Shown here piece after piece: positions 11,166-22,115 of a stretch of 64,000 nucleotides of DNA. Numbering within the stretch: the stretch's first letter is position 1; each line of letters opens with the position of its first letter. Below the pieces are notes generated by a model. The model saw only the letters and a program-made list of their open reading frames with translations. It made no database searches and was not told where the DNA came from. Both the position numbers and the translations under genes were made by a program. The DNA is from Tupaia tana (Eukaryota; Chordata; Mammalia; Scandentia; Tupaiidae): the NCBI GenBank assembly GCA_026018925.1, contig JAKSZU010000025.1:28380696-28444695 (forward strand), given 5' to 3'.

Positions 11166-14117
11166 CTGCAGGTTAGAAAAATGAACCGAGCTGGGGTCCT
11201 GACTGGGCTGCCCACTGAAGCCTGGCTGCAGACGGCGTCCAGCGTTGATGATGCCCTAAGAGCAGGACCTCAGGAGACCTGGGGGTGGGGACTCTCCTGA
11301 GCTGTCGGCAGCCACTCAGAATCACCCCAGCTGAAAGCAGCAAGGAGACCCGACCGGCAAAGGCAGAGCTCGCTGCGGCCACCCAGTGGGCACGACAGCG
11401 GCAGCGTCTCCACGTCTCCACACGCCAGGCCGGGCAGCACCTCGGGCAGGACCCGTCCTGGCTCCGTGTCCACTTCCTCCTCGTTTCAGCCTCCTGTGTC
11501 TTTCCCCAGCCTCAGGCCCTCGTTCTCCTTCTGCATCAGACCATGGCCCCTGCCCGTGACCTCCGAGGCATTCAGCCTGGCTGCCCCCAAGACGCGGCCT
11601 TTCCGAGGAGGGACTCGGCACCCTCCCTCCCTGCTTTCCAGGAGCAAGGCTGCACGCTCCGGCTTCTCCTCTGTCAGCCAGCTTCAAGCCAGACACAGAG
11701 TAGGAAAAATGTCCCCCAACTTCCGAACGGTGCATCTGAAACTGAATTTTGGAATAGAACTAGGAAATCAAATCAACTGATGAGAATGACAATAAGAAAG
11801 TCTCAGGTGAGGCGTCCAGGCCTGCCTTCCTCCCACCCGCCCCTCCGGGAACAACCTGGAGGCACAGCCGGGCTCCAGCACAGCAGCCTGCCCACCTGCT
11901 CGGCGGCACCGGCCCATCAGAAAATAAACCCTCTCCATGCGGCCGAGATGCCGGCGACTGCTTGCTAAGAAGACCAGTGATCTATTGGAGTAGAAATCAG
12001 GGTAATTTAGGCAGGTTTTAAATACTCTTCTTCCAGCCAGCGTTTCAAAGCGACCTGAAGAAACGCCACCATCTCTCAAGCTGGAAGAGCGTCGGTGGCC
12101 CGCGCGGCCTCCACCCCACGATGTAAGCCGGGCTCTCTGTCCCCCTGCGGTCTCCCCAAGCAGTCGCTGGACATTGGACCTGCACGCTCCGCCCCACGTG
12201 GCAGTCGTGCACACACAGTAACTCCTCCTCGGATACTCCAGCCCCGAGGACGGCCACCCGGACAAGAGCAGGATTCAAACTCCTCCCCTCACGAGTGCGC
12301 CCTGGGGCCGTCCCTCTCCGCAGAGCTGCGCGGTGTGCAGGACGGTGGCACCTGCTCTGAACATTCCAGACTGTAGGAAGGTTGTGGGGGACACAGTCAC
12401 CACGTCAATGTGAACGAGAAAACGGTACACCTGGCTGACAATGGCCAGTTATCACAGAAGAGAAAGCACTGATATTTCTTACTCTAAGGACAGCAAATGA
12501 GACATCATTGCACAAAACCTACCAAATAGTTGAGGCTTCTCCTATTTACTCAGGGCTGAAGGCTTCCCTAAGCCTGAATGTGACACACACAACAGGCAGA
12601 GTGACGCCGTGAACAACGAATCCCACCGCGGGGCTAAGCGTAAGAGAAAGTGAAAGAGAAAGAGAAGAAGCTGGGTGTCAGGGATGGAGCCCCTGCAGGT
12701 GACATGAGCTGAAGAGCCAGGGCGGCCATGGGGAAGGAAGGAGAGGCCTCAGGGTTTTCAGGCCAGGTCGAGGCCGGTCCACGGTGACCCCATCCGGAGG
12801 CCGCACACACTCACAGAGCACCTGTCCCCTGGCTGAGGGGGACACGCTGCAGAAACTCTAGCAGGGGCAGGTCCTCGGCCGAAACCACGCAGTCACGTTT
12901 CCTCGGGACCGGGGACTAACCATGTGCTCCCCGGCTCTCCCCGCTGCGGCCTCCTCCGGCCCCATCTGTGCATCGGGTGACCCCCAAGTGCCCCGTGTCA
13001 CAGTGCAGCTCACCCTCCTCTCCTGCAGCGTCCTCCCGTGTCCTCCCGCCCACACTCTGTTTCTAGTCCTAAGGCCTCCCCTCCAGGAACGTCTCTGCAG
13101 CCTCCCACACGCAGGCTCCCGGGCTCCCCTGTGCCCACGCCGCACCTCCTGGCCAGGCTGCCGGCTCATGCCATTCCCTTCTCTCCTCCACGTGATTCGG
13201 CTCTTGGAGCAAACAGGCGTCACCCCGTCATCTCCGTGTTTCATGTGCCTGTCTGGATTCGAGGTGAAAGGAGGTTGAAAAGCACAGTAAAGGCCAAAAA
13301 AAACAAATTAGCATTGCTTAGCTCAGAGCATTTCGTTTTTAGCTCTTAATTTAAGAGTTGTTGATGTTATCTCTATGAAAATATGATAGCATTTAAGGAA
13401 ACATCATTTTTTATTTGTAGCTAATTTTCAAAATATAATTATCTAATAAGATTTCCACATATTTTTGCTGTCACACAAGATATGGCCCACAATATGTTAG
13501 AGAGATAGCAAGGCCTTCCACAAACTGAGAAATGTATTTTGTCTCCGTGAAAACAGTGTTTTCCACTGTTCTGGGTAAGTTATTTAAGGAACTCTAAAAT
13601 ACAAATAATCAAAGTTACGAAAATTGCATCAAAATCTGTCTTTAAGCACTTGTTTGTCTCCCTGAGGTTGAGATTCTAATCAATGACCACTAGCGTTTTT
13701 AAACTTTCACAAAGGCTACTCTTTCCCATGATGTGCAGATGTGCACGTTCATTAAAGGCTGATGTGCACGTTCTTAAAGGCTCGCCTAGGGTTAAAAGAA
13801 ATCCCTCCTTTTGGTCTCTCATATGACTAGAAGCAGAAGCTCTCTAGAGCTGCCAGTGCCTAGCTTGAACCTCATTCTGTCAGCAAGACAGAAGGAGCCC
13901 ACCTCTCGTCTGGGGTTGGCACAGGAGACGGTCGGGGAGGCAGAGGCACCTGAGCAGACAGGGCAGTTGGAGATGACCAGGAGAAGGACAGAAGGGAGTG
14001 AAGAGCTACAGAGGAGGAGTTTCCACCAGGCGAAGGTGTGAGCACTAGAGAGCTGGGACGGCAAGGCACCCTGCGGAACCAAAGGGGTTCCGAGTGACAG
14101 GAAACAGCCGCACCTGC
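11166..14117. other. Single-copy, moderately GC-rich stretch; no gene
   Basis: Many overlapping frames (for example 11,285-11,968, 227 codons, +; 11,768-12,265, 165 codons, -) are open because GC-rich DNA has few stops. None has a recognised domain or a consistent exon structure. 13,290-13,720 is AT-leaning and unique. 13,738-13,782 is a two-copy 22-23 bp tandem repeat around 'gatgtgcacgttc'. Confidence 0.45.
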
Positions 14118-14197
14118 AAGGGGCCGGCGAGTGGCGTGATGGTCAAGGGCTCTGGACTCTCACAGGGCCGACCGTGGTTCCAGACCTGCCGGGGAGA
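14118..14197 (+). mobile_element. SINE family A, tRNA head only
   Basis: 'ggggccggcgagtggcgtga' (A box region) and 'accgtggttccagacctg' (B box) are spaced as in other family A heads. The body and tail are missing. Confidence 0.65.
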
Positions 14198-14455
14198 GAG
14201 TGAGGTGCACTGGCCAGCAGAGTGATGACGTCAACCTAGAAGCAGTTGAACAGAGACGGCTTGAAAGTCTGACTACAGTTCGAAGGCCTTGGCTTGAATC
14301 ACCACAGATTCTACACTGTGTATACAATTCTGAGCAAGTACCTGATCTTGGAGCCTTTGCTTATGTGCAAATTTGTAATACCTGTCCCAAGGCAGACATG
14401 TAGCCAGGTTCTTGCCTGGGGGTAACAAACTGCTAGTTCACATGGTAATTCTATT

Positions 14456-14870
14456 TGTAATTTTTTGAGGAACTTCCATACTATTAATATTTCCCATAAT
14501 ATTTGCACCATTTTACAATGTTACCAACAGTCCACATTGATTCCAATGTCTCTACATTCTCACCAACACTTTATATTTTCTAGATTTTTCGACAGTACTC
14601 ATAAATGAATGTGAGGTTACATCTCAGTGTAATTTTGATTTACATTTCTCTGATGATTACCGATGTCAAGGATCTTTCCATATGCGTATTGGTCATTTGA
14701 ATATCATCTTTGGAGAAATATTTATTCAAGTGCTCCATTTATATTTTAATCAGATACATGATTTTTCAATGATGAGATGTAGGAGTTTTTATATATTCTA
14801 GACATTAACTCCTCCAAATGAGTTGCAAATATTTTCTCCCATTTCATAGGTTGCCTCTTCATTCTGTTCA
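14456..14870 (-). mobile_element. LINE-1 fragment, antisense (3' part)
   Basis: Antisense L1 end-of-ORF2 text: 'ccaacagtccacattg', 'gatttacatttctctgatga', 'attttctcccatttcatagg', 'ctcttcattctgttcattg'. It pairs with 14,990-15,175 as pieces of one old L1 separated by a SINE. Confidence 0.85.
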
Positions 14871-14875
14871 TTGGG

Positions 14876-14985
14876 CTTTTATTTTTTGAAAGTGAGAGAG
14901 AGAGATTTTTGCTATAGGGCACACGTGTTCACGGGAGAGGCAAAGAGAGGACTCAGGACCCATGTGATTCCACATGAATTTGAGC
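14876..14985 (-). mobile_element. SINE family A, truncated, minus strand
   Basis: 'gagagagagatttttgctat', 'agggcacacgtgttcacggg' is the complement of the family 3' part. The 5' (head) part is absent. It lies between two antisense L1 blocks. Confidence 0.7.
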
Positions 14986-14989
14986 GTAA

Positions 14990-15175
14990 GTTTTTATATT
15001 TCTACGAAACTGCCATCAGCGTGTTGACAGGTATTGCAATGCCTCTGCAGATCACCTTGGGTAGAGTGGACATTTTAGCAACATTCAGTCTTCCAATCCA
15101 TGGACACAAGATTTTTTTTCATTTAGTTGCATCATCTTTAATTCCTTTCAGCAACATTTTGTAGTTTTAGTATAA
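14990..15175 (-). mobile_element. LINE-1 fragment, antisense (more 5' part)
   Basis: 'gcagatcaccttgggtagag', 'tcttccaatccatggacac', 'aattcctttcagcaacattt' and 'tgtagttttagtat' match the antisense of the RNase-H-distal end of L1 ORF2. Order relative to 14,456-14,870 is correct for a single minus-strand element. Confidence 0.85.
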
Positions 15176-15277
15176 AACTACAAGTCACTCACCTCAACAG
15201 AACATTTTAAATGGATGCGCCACAAGTTCTGAAGGTTATTTGAATAAAAGACAAAAACGTGATTAAAGATAATGTAA

Positions 15278-15595
15278 GGGGCTGGTCCAACCACAGGAGC
15301 ACGTGCTGGGCAACTCTGCTAGGCAGGCTGAAACCACATGGGAGACCCAGGTTTGATCCCTCGCCCACCCTGAAAAGCAGGCGCAGTGGCTCACACCTGT
15401 AACCTCAGCTACTCGGGCATCTGAGGCAGGTTGATCAAGAACTTGCAGACACTGGGGACAACATACAGAGACGCTGTTTGAAGGAGCCAAGAATTATGGG
15501 ACATGTCTGCAGACCCAGCCTCTTTGGAAACTGAAGCAAAAGGATTATGACACAGCAAGACTGCCTAAAATACCACACACACACGTGCACACACA
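15278..15595 (+). mobile_element. Chimeric SINE: tRNA-like head fused to 7SL-derived monomer(s)
   Basis: 15,278-15,376 is tRNA-like, with a B-box-like 'caggtttgatccctcg' near 15,348. From 15,378 the text is 7SL/Alu-like: 'aggcgcagtggctcacacct', 'cagctactcgggcatctgag', 'acagagacgctgttt'. A second, deleted 7SL-like unit follows at about 15,490-15,571 ('acccagcctctttggaaac', 'acagcaagactgcc'). Fusions of this kind are known from tree shrew, galago and rodents. It is old and single-copy here. Confidence 0.75.
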
Positions 15596-15617
15596 CACAT
15601 GTGCACGCACACACAAA
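15571..15617. repeat. (CA)n microsatellite at SINE tail
   Basis: CA repeats with GTGCA interruptions directly follow the chimeric SINE. Confidence 0.9.
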
Positions 15618-16164
15618 TACAAGGGGGAAATTATATAAGAAAGAACCACATCCCTGAAAGAAGATCAGTATTTTTATACATAAATCATGGTATTTTATAC
15701 TTCCCTAATTTACTAGAAACCTTCATTGCTCTCTTGCTATGACCACACATGCACGAAGCAGTGAAGAGGCCAAAACAAGCAAGACCTGAAGATCACGTTG
15801 TGGCAGGAAGCCATGGAGACCAGCCATCGCAACACACTCATAATGACAGAGCACATGAGAGGGGGTTCAGGTACTGAGCCGTACAGATTCAAGGGTCCCA
15901 GTTGGAGGGAGTGGAATAAGAGACACTTCCAGGAAGAGGAAACATCTGGATGGAGACTTGAAACGTGAATAGAACAGGCAGGAAAGTACTCTTGATGAAG
16001 GTTGCTGGAGACCGCGCTTTGTACTGATAAAGTGAAAAGAATGTCAAGCAATGATTTCATGAATTTCATGTAAAACATCAGCATTGTGAATTCACAGCCC
16101 AGCAGTCTACACATGAATACACCCTGCCACTGGTCACAATTTAAATTCTACTGAACTCTGATGC

Positions 16165-16345
16165 CTTAAGCACCATAAAGCACCTTACCTGCATTGCTTC
16201 ATGGAACTGTCACACTCGTGCTAGGGGAGAAGCCCTGGCATTATTCTCAATCTATCGCTGAGAAACAAAGCCTAGGGAAGTTGAGTCACCTCCATAAAGT
16301 CAGACAACTCACTAGGGGTAGAGCCAGAATTCAAACCGCTTTGAC
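16165..16345 (+). mobile_element. MIR SINE
   Basis: 'cattattctcaatctatcgc', 'gagaaacaaagcctagggaag', 'ttgagtcacctccataaagtc' and 'tagagccagaattcaaacc' follow MIR order. Confidence 0.85.
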
Positions 16346-16465
16346 AACAAGGTGGAGATCTCCCCGTTGAGCAAATCCGTACATAAATACACAGAGATAG
16401 CATACATTCATTAGCTTACTCCATGGTGTCTGAAGAAGTGTTTCTGAAAAAAATCGGAAATGTAT

Positions 16466-16610
16466 GAGTAACTTGAAGAAGTTCATGAAAAAAATGTAGT
16501 TAAAGTAATGTTTATTTGGTCACACAAAAAAATTGAAATCCATGCATTGTTTTTTTTTTCATAATCCACATTTTCCATGAATTTTCTGAGTATTTCTTAT
16601 ACATGCTGAG
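16466..16610. mobile_element. Tc1/mariner-like MITE, copy 1
   Basis: Left end 'aacttgaagaagttcatg' and right end 'ccatgaattttctgagt' are imperfect inverted repeats. The centre ('tgtttatttggtcacac', 'gaaatccatgcattg') matches the element at 35,918-36,505 ('aatttatttgggtgcaaa', 'gaaattcatgcgtag'). No coding capacity. Confidence 0.65.
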
Positions 16611-17865
16611 AAGAAATCTGTGTATTATCCTTGGGCAGAACAAGCTGATGTATTGACACTCATGAAAGGACCCAGGCTGGCTCACAGGGCTACGCTACCC
16701 CCGCCGGAAGTCATCCAGGCTTTTCCTTAACTAACGCCATGACACTTTCCTTATGGAGAGGCTAAAATCCAAGAGCACAGACCTACTTCCTTAATTACTG
16801 AGCAAAATACAAGCGGTCACCAGGGGAAAACAAAATGTCTCTCTTTATTAACTAGACAAATACCATAAAAATTACGGTTTCTAAGCAATGTTTATCTGGC
16901 AGTAACTCCTGAGCAAAGCCATTCCTACTAGACAGGAATGGATAATTGTACTCTAAGTAAGATGATAATATTAAAGAAAAGATAAATTAAAATACCAAGG
17001 ATTAAATATCTCCTATGAGGTGAAGCCGAGTCCAATTAGACGTGGTAAGCAATAAAGACATTCATATTCGGTTGTCCACGTAAAGCAGCGATTTCCTTTT
17101 GTGTGGTTCACAGTTGGAGCTGTGCTGTTTTCCTTTAATAAGCTTCGTCTGTACGGTCAGCATTATAATAACTTTGCTTTTCCACATATTCCCTACTATT
17201 AGACACAGATCTTAGGAGGAACAAAACCATTCTCTTTACTTTGCTCATCCTCCAGTGACTGTCGTCGGCAATCTGGCCAGATCGGAAGGTGGGGGTGGGG
17301 GAGGGCGACACTGGTTTCCTCAGATGAGCCAATTCCTTGGAATCTTCGCCTGCTCCTCCCGTCGCCAACCATACACGCACCCAGTGTTGGAGAATGTGCA
17401 AAAACTGAAGAGCTAATTAATTAATTGAGAGTTTTAAATTAAAACCATCCCAGTTCAAGAGCTGTATCTTTTCTGTTTTCTCTCTCAGTTCCTGTTGCCC
17501 TTTACGTTCCATATTGAAATTTAGAGGCAGATGCACGAGACGTCATGAAGACGGTCTGTTTGTTCTCCCTCATGCGTGCACCGCTCAGTTCCGAGGTGCA
17601 GGTAGAGCAGGCATCCAGAGATTAACCCTCTGGGGTCCGCAGTCCTTCACACGGCAGAAGTTGACTGTAGTTTAAATGCCTCTATTGGGCCAAAGCTCGG
17701 CTGTACAAAAGCTACATCCTGAGTGACTTCATTAACCATACTTTTTTAAAAACATAGGTCTTGGATCTAGATGCATAATGAGACTTAATAAAGCTTAATA
17801 ATGTTGATAAATAAGAAAAATAAATCTAGTACTGGGTGTGTGATTATAAGCATAAACTCATGTGC
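16611..17865. other. Single-copy sequence; possible conserved non-coding stretch at 16,860-17,130
   Basis: Repeat-free and AT-leaning, with several short A/T-box motifs and no open frame of note. 17,135-17,401 is an 88-codon minus-strand frame without recognised features. Confidence 0.4.
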
Positions 17866-17887
17866 GTGCACACACACACACACACAC
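17866..17887. repeat. (CA)n microsatellite
   Basis: Perfect CA dinucleotide run. Confidence 0.9.
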
Positions 17888-17904
17888 TCAAAGGCTCTGG
17901 GAGA

Positions 17905-18078
17905 TATTATATTTTTTAAAGAATTATTTAGTTTTATTTATTATTTTTATTTTTAAATGGTGCTATAGGGATGTGTGGATACGAAAGAAAGAAAGCTTCC
18001 CAGTCTGGGACTTGAACTGTAATCAGCCATGTGGAAGTCCAGCACCTTAAACCACCATGCCACCTGCCAGCCCTCCGA
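17905..18078 (-). mobile_element. SINE family A, internally deleted, minus strand
   Basis: 'ggtgctatagggatgtgtgg' (3' part) is followed soon by 'cccagtctgggacttgaac' and 'cttaaaccaccatgccacct' (complement of the tRNA head). The middle of the body is missing. Confidence 0.75.
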
Positions 18079-18544
18079 GAGATACTCTTTTTGATAAGGT
18101 TTTTTCTGAGCCCCACCGTGTATTTGTCAAAGACATTACAGAGGTCTTTACTCCTTTTTTTGTGAAGAGCGTGAAGGCCATCTAATGAGCCTGCCAGCGG
18201 AAGACCTCGCTAGTGAACGGAACTCAGCTGGTTACAGACCCGGGCAGGTGCTCGGGCAGCGCACGCTCGCTTCCGGTGCATTTTAGCCCAAACCGACCAC
18301 ACAGTGGTGTCAGCAAGTGGAGGGACGATAAGGGGCAGACGAAGAGTGAAGCACGAGGAAACACCGCATTAGGCCAGGGGAACGCTGCACCCCAAATGCT
18401 GTTGAGGCTGGAGGGGTAAGAAATAAAATTTAAACAAGGAGAAAGAGAAGAGTCTAGGGGCTGCTGAAGCAGTGCCTTGGCATTGCCAAATCATACGTGC
18501 GTTTAAATACGGAGACCCAGGACTCGGTCTACTGAGTGGACTTT

Positions 18545-18660
18545 TTATCTGGTACATAGACACATACACATATCTATGCAGACATAGTCAGTGTATATGT
18601 AAGTGTATATGTAATGTATATGCACACACTCTGTATATGTAGTATATATAATATATCATT
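18545..18660. repeat. Degenerate (TATG/GTAT)n tract
   Basis: Alternating TATGTA, GTATAT and CACACA words. Low complexity. Confidence 0.7.
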
Positions 18661-20107
18661 TCTCTGAGTGTGTGTACACACAGAGAGAGAAAGAGGGCCA
18701 CGGGAGTTAGGTTTCGCCAGAAAATCACTCTTGCACACAAAAGAATCCCGTCCTCAGCCAGCCCGTTTAAAATGTGTTGGTGCCACTTCCTTCATGCAGA
18801 CCCAGAGACACGTCAGGACAGAATTGCTGGCATGCACTTTCTCTTGCTCTTTGGTATTGAAGAATAAAATAAAAACGGAAATTGCTGGGGACTAGGGAGG
18901 GCCTCCAAGGAAAACTGTCCCCGCCCTTTTACTACAGAGCACCATCAGAAAGAAAACTCGCTTTTCTTAGATCGTTCCTAATTGGCTACCTGTCACTTAC
19001 GTCCCGTGTCTGAGGGTGCGTCTGTGGTGGAGACCTGTACAGGGAGGAAAGTTAAGGGCCAGGACTGGAGCCATCAGTGTGCCCCTCAGGCTGCTGGGTG
19101 AACCTTGGGCATGTGGCATCAGGGCCTGCGGGCCAGCCCCGCCCGGCGGTCCCCACGGAGGGCTCATTGTGCTTATTTACTCCTGCGCGTTATCCTGCAA
19201 TGGCCCCACAGAGATGATCTTCCTTCGGCGCCATCTGCTACCAGGAGAAACAAGAACACACCACACCTGTTACCAGCCTCGTGGTGCTGCAGGCTTTTCT
19301 CCAGGCAGACGGCACGTTATGTAAGCAGTAAGCGCATCCCCGGGCCGGTACCAAGAGGGTCCTTGTTTGGCTCGTTTTACCCCAGCTCCGATCGGTACCG
19401 AAATGGAGTCACAGGCCACCTAGAGCAATCCACAGGACACGTCAGCGACTGACACCAAAACACGGCCAAACGACTGTCCAAACCCACCCCAGGCTTCGCC
19501 TTCCACTGTGCAATTCCTTCCAGAAGTGTCTGGCATGAGTATTTGTGATCAGTGCACTAAAAAATCGCAAAATTTGTTTGAGATCAGTATTCTTAAAGTC
19601 TATCTTCACTAACTCGGAGAATATTACTGCACTTATACTAGGGCCAGGCACCAGTCCAGGCCTTGAGGAAAACGCGATCCTTACACAGGGCAGGGGACCC
19701 TGTGCTCCCGCTGGCCGTCAGCCTCCCAGCCCGAGCGGCAAGCATCCAGCCCTCTGCATTCACGCCTCTGCCCGCCGAGGACAACCGGAGGCAATGTTGA
19801 CCTGAAGCCAACTTTCTAAGAGCTTCTGATAGAGGGGTTTTCTTCCTAAACACCCCAAAGGCTACTCCTGCACATGCAGCTTCCTGAAAACTACAAAGAT
19901 AAAACCTCCCTGTTCTAGCTAAAACAGTTGTCCAGTGCTAACATGGCTGACTTTTGAAGTCTGCTGCCTTATCACGCTATTGTCTTTAGCTAGTGGACAG
20001 CTAATCACACAAAGAAATGCTTATCACACCGCCAACTCCAGCCCTAGCATTGTATTAGATGCTCATGAGGAACACAAAGGGCTTTGATATGTTATATTAG
20101 AAATAAC
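18661..20107. other. Single-copy sequence, no gene recognised
   Basis: Only short frames (up to 115 codons) without domains. No recognised repeat except low-level L2-like text near 19,640-19,700 that I cannot secure. Confidence 0.4.
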
Positions 20108-20275
20108 AGAGGCCAACAGGTGGTGTGGTGGTTAAGGTGCTGGACTCCCACAGGACCCACCCGGGTTCGAGTCCTGGTCTAGTGGTTTGCTCTCTCACTT
20201 CCCCTCTCTCCCTTTCTGTCTTTGTTGGTCTCTGGTAACTGCATGTGCCCTACAGCAAATTTTAAACAATAATAA
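20108..20275 (+). mobile_element. SINE family A, short form
   Basis: Well-kept tRNA head: A box 'tggtgtggtgg' and B box 'gggttcgagtcc', the latter a perfect match to the pol III B-box consensus GGTTCGANTCC. The central hairpin-bearing body is absent: the head passes straight into a CT-rich run and 'gcatgtgccctacagcaaa', then an A-rich tail. Same structure as 35,950-36,085, so this is a subfamily and not a random deletion. Confidence 0.85.
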
Positions 20276-20552
20276 TAACAATACATAAAATTAAATATTT
20301 TTTTTTATTTTTTTAAAGAAATATCTAAAATTTTTGGGAAGTACTCTCAGGCACCGTTGGATATAGGGTATCAGAATTCCTCATGGATCCCTGATCTTTC
20401 CCAGATGAGGCACTTAGTAACCACACTCTCGAACGGCATGTTACTCACTTTGGATTTTATATAAATAGAAAGGAGGAAAAGAACGGGCTGGACTAATCGC
20501 AGCAGGCTTTGTGGGAAAAGTAGGATTCGCTCTGGGCTCTAAAGGAGGGGAA

Positions 20553-20790
20553 AAGGCAGCAGCAGCATGGCGCTGAAGCGCGGCGTCCCACGTGACCAAC
20601 CGCTGGTCTGAGTCCCGGCCCAGCAGCCTGAAAACCACACTGGCTGGGTGTCGTGCAGGAGAAGGGACTGCGGTGTGGCCCTGCCTCCGGGACGTGATTT
20701 ATCGTCTCAGCTCTCTCTTTCTCTGTCTCTCTCAGGCAGGCACATGCACCCTAGGGCAAAAAATAAATAAATAAAAATAAAAGAGAAAGG
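20553..20790 (+). mobile_element. SINE family A
   Basis: Head ('ggcagcagcagcatggcgct', 'accgctggtctgagtcc'), body ('gtgcaggagaagggactgcg'), CT-rich run, 'gcacatgcaccctagggca' and an AAATAA tail. Confidence 0.8.
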
Positions 20791-20950
20791 ACCTATTTAA
20801 GGAGACGAAGATGGAAAGACACTCTAAAGAGAGGTGATCACAGCTACCAGAAACGGTGAGAGGATGAACCACAGAAAACCAGTCAGCAGAGCCAGGAAAC
20901 ACCACACTCCCTGTGGCACCGAGGTCAGCGGCAGGTGCAGAGCGTGCCTA

Positions 20951-21858
20951 CGTGCACATGGTAACCTAGGCTCCACGTCTCCCTGTGTGTGCATCACCTA
21001 CGTGTGCACGGTAACCTAGGCTCCACGTCTCCCTGCGTGTGCATCACCTACGTGTGCACGGTAACCTAGGCTCCACGTCTCCCTGCGTGTGCATCACCTA
21101 CATGTGCACGGTAACCTAGGCTCCACGTCTCCCTGCGTGTGCATCACCTACGTGTGCACGGTAACCTAGGCTCCGCGTCTCCCTGCGTGTGCATCACCTA
21201 CGTGTGCACGGTAACCTAGGCTCCACGTCTCCCTGTGTGTGCATCACCTACATGTGCACGGTAACCTAGGCTCCACGTCTCCCTGCGTGTGCATCACCTA
21301 CGTGTGCACGGTAACCTAGGCTCCGCGTCTCCCTGCGTGTGCATCACCTACGTGTGCACGGTAACCTAGGCTCCACGTCTCCCTGTGTGTGCATCACCTA
21401 CGTGTGCACGGTAACCTAGGCTCCACGTCTCCCTGCGTGTGCATCACCTACGTGTGCACGGTAACCTAGGCTCCGCGTCTCCCTGCGTGTGCATCACCTA
21501 CGTGTGCACGGTAACCTAGGCTCCACGTCTCCCTGCGTGTGCATCACCTACGTGTGCACGGTAACCTAGGCTCCACGTCTCCCTGCGTGTGCATCACCTA
21601 CGTGTGCACGGTAACCTAGGCTCCACGTCTCCCTGCGTGTGCATCACCTACGTGTGCACGGTAACCTAGGCTCCACGTCTCCCTGTGTGTGCATCACCTA
21701 CGTGTGCACGGTAACCTAGGCTCCACGTCTCCCTGCGTGTGCATCACCTACGTGTGCACGGTAACCTAGGCTCCACGTCTCCCTGTGTGTGCATCACCTA
21801 CGTGTGCACGGTAACCTAGGCTCCGTGTCTCCCTGCGTGTGCATCACCTACGTGTGCG
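20951..21858 (+). repeat. 50-bp minisatellite, 18 copies, with 150-bp higher-order period
   Basis: Unit of exactly 50 bp: CGTGTGCACGGTAACCTAGG, then CTCCACGTCTCCCTGCGTGT, then GCATCACCTA. There are 18 full units (20,951-21,850) with no indel, plus the first bases of a 19th. Variation sits at a few sites (position 2 G/A, position 25 A/G, position 36 C/T). Units 4-6 and 7-9 share the same three-unit variant pattern, so they are copies of a 150-bp block. Period 50 is not a multiple of three, so no reading frame persists. Confidence 0.97.
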
Positions 21859-22073
21859 AGATTATCTGATTCGGTCCCGACACGTCCTGGTTTAACTGCT
21901 GTGTGTTGATGCCATACTTGTACACGTTACGAAGAAATACCAGTAAAAGCCTCAGCCCCAAATGAGAACGATATCTTGTAAAATGTGATCTCCCTTTAAA
22001 CAGCCAGCCGCAGGAACAAGTGAATGCTTTCTATTCATTAAGCGGGTTCGTCTTTGCACTTCTATTTCCATAG

Positions 22074-22115
22074 GAGAACTTTGGAGAGGAGACTGCAGAG
22101 GGTTCTCATCTACTG
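22074..22115 (+). other. Candidate 42-nt microexon (splice-site bounded)
   Basis: A long pyrimidine-rich tract (TCTTTGCACTTCTATTTCCA) ends in TAG directly before 22,074, and the block ends CTG followed by GTAAGTCTAA at 22,116, a consensus donor. The 42 nt keep frame and have no stop in any forward frame; frame 0 reads ENFGEETAEGSHLL. Flanks (21,870-22,190) are single-copy, not SINE or L1. It resembles a 3n cassette microexon of a gene whose other exons lie outside the window. No homology is claimed. Confidence 0.35.

Noticed and set aside
11285..11968. 227-codon plus-strand frame
   Set aside because: GC-rich DNA with overlapping long frames on the other strand (11,322-11,735). No domain, no splice structure, Ser/Pro/Gln-rich low-information sequence.
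20108..20200. tRNA gene with consensus A and B boxes
   Set aside because: The B box is perfect, but the segment continues into a CT-rich region and poly(A), lacks a cloverleaf acceptor match and has many relatives: it is a SINE head.
20951..21858. CRISPR-like array
   Set aside because: The units are contiguous tandem repeats without unique spacers, in a mammalian genome: it is a minisatellite.
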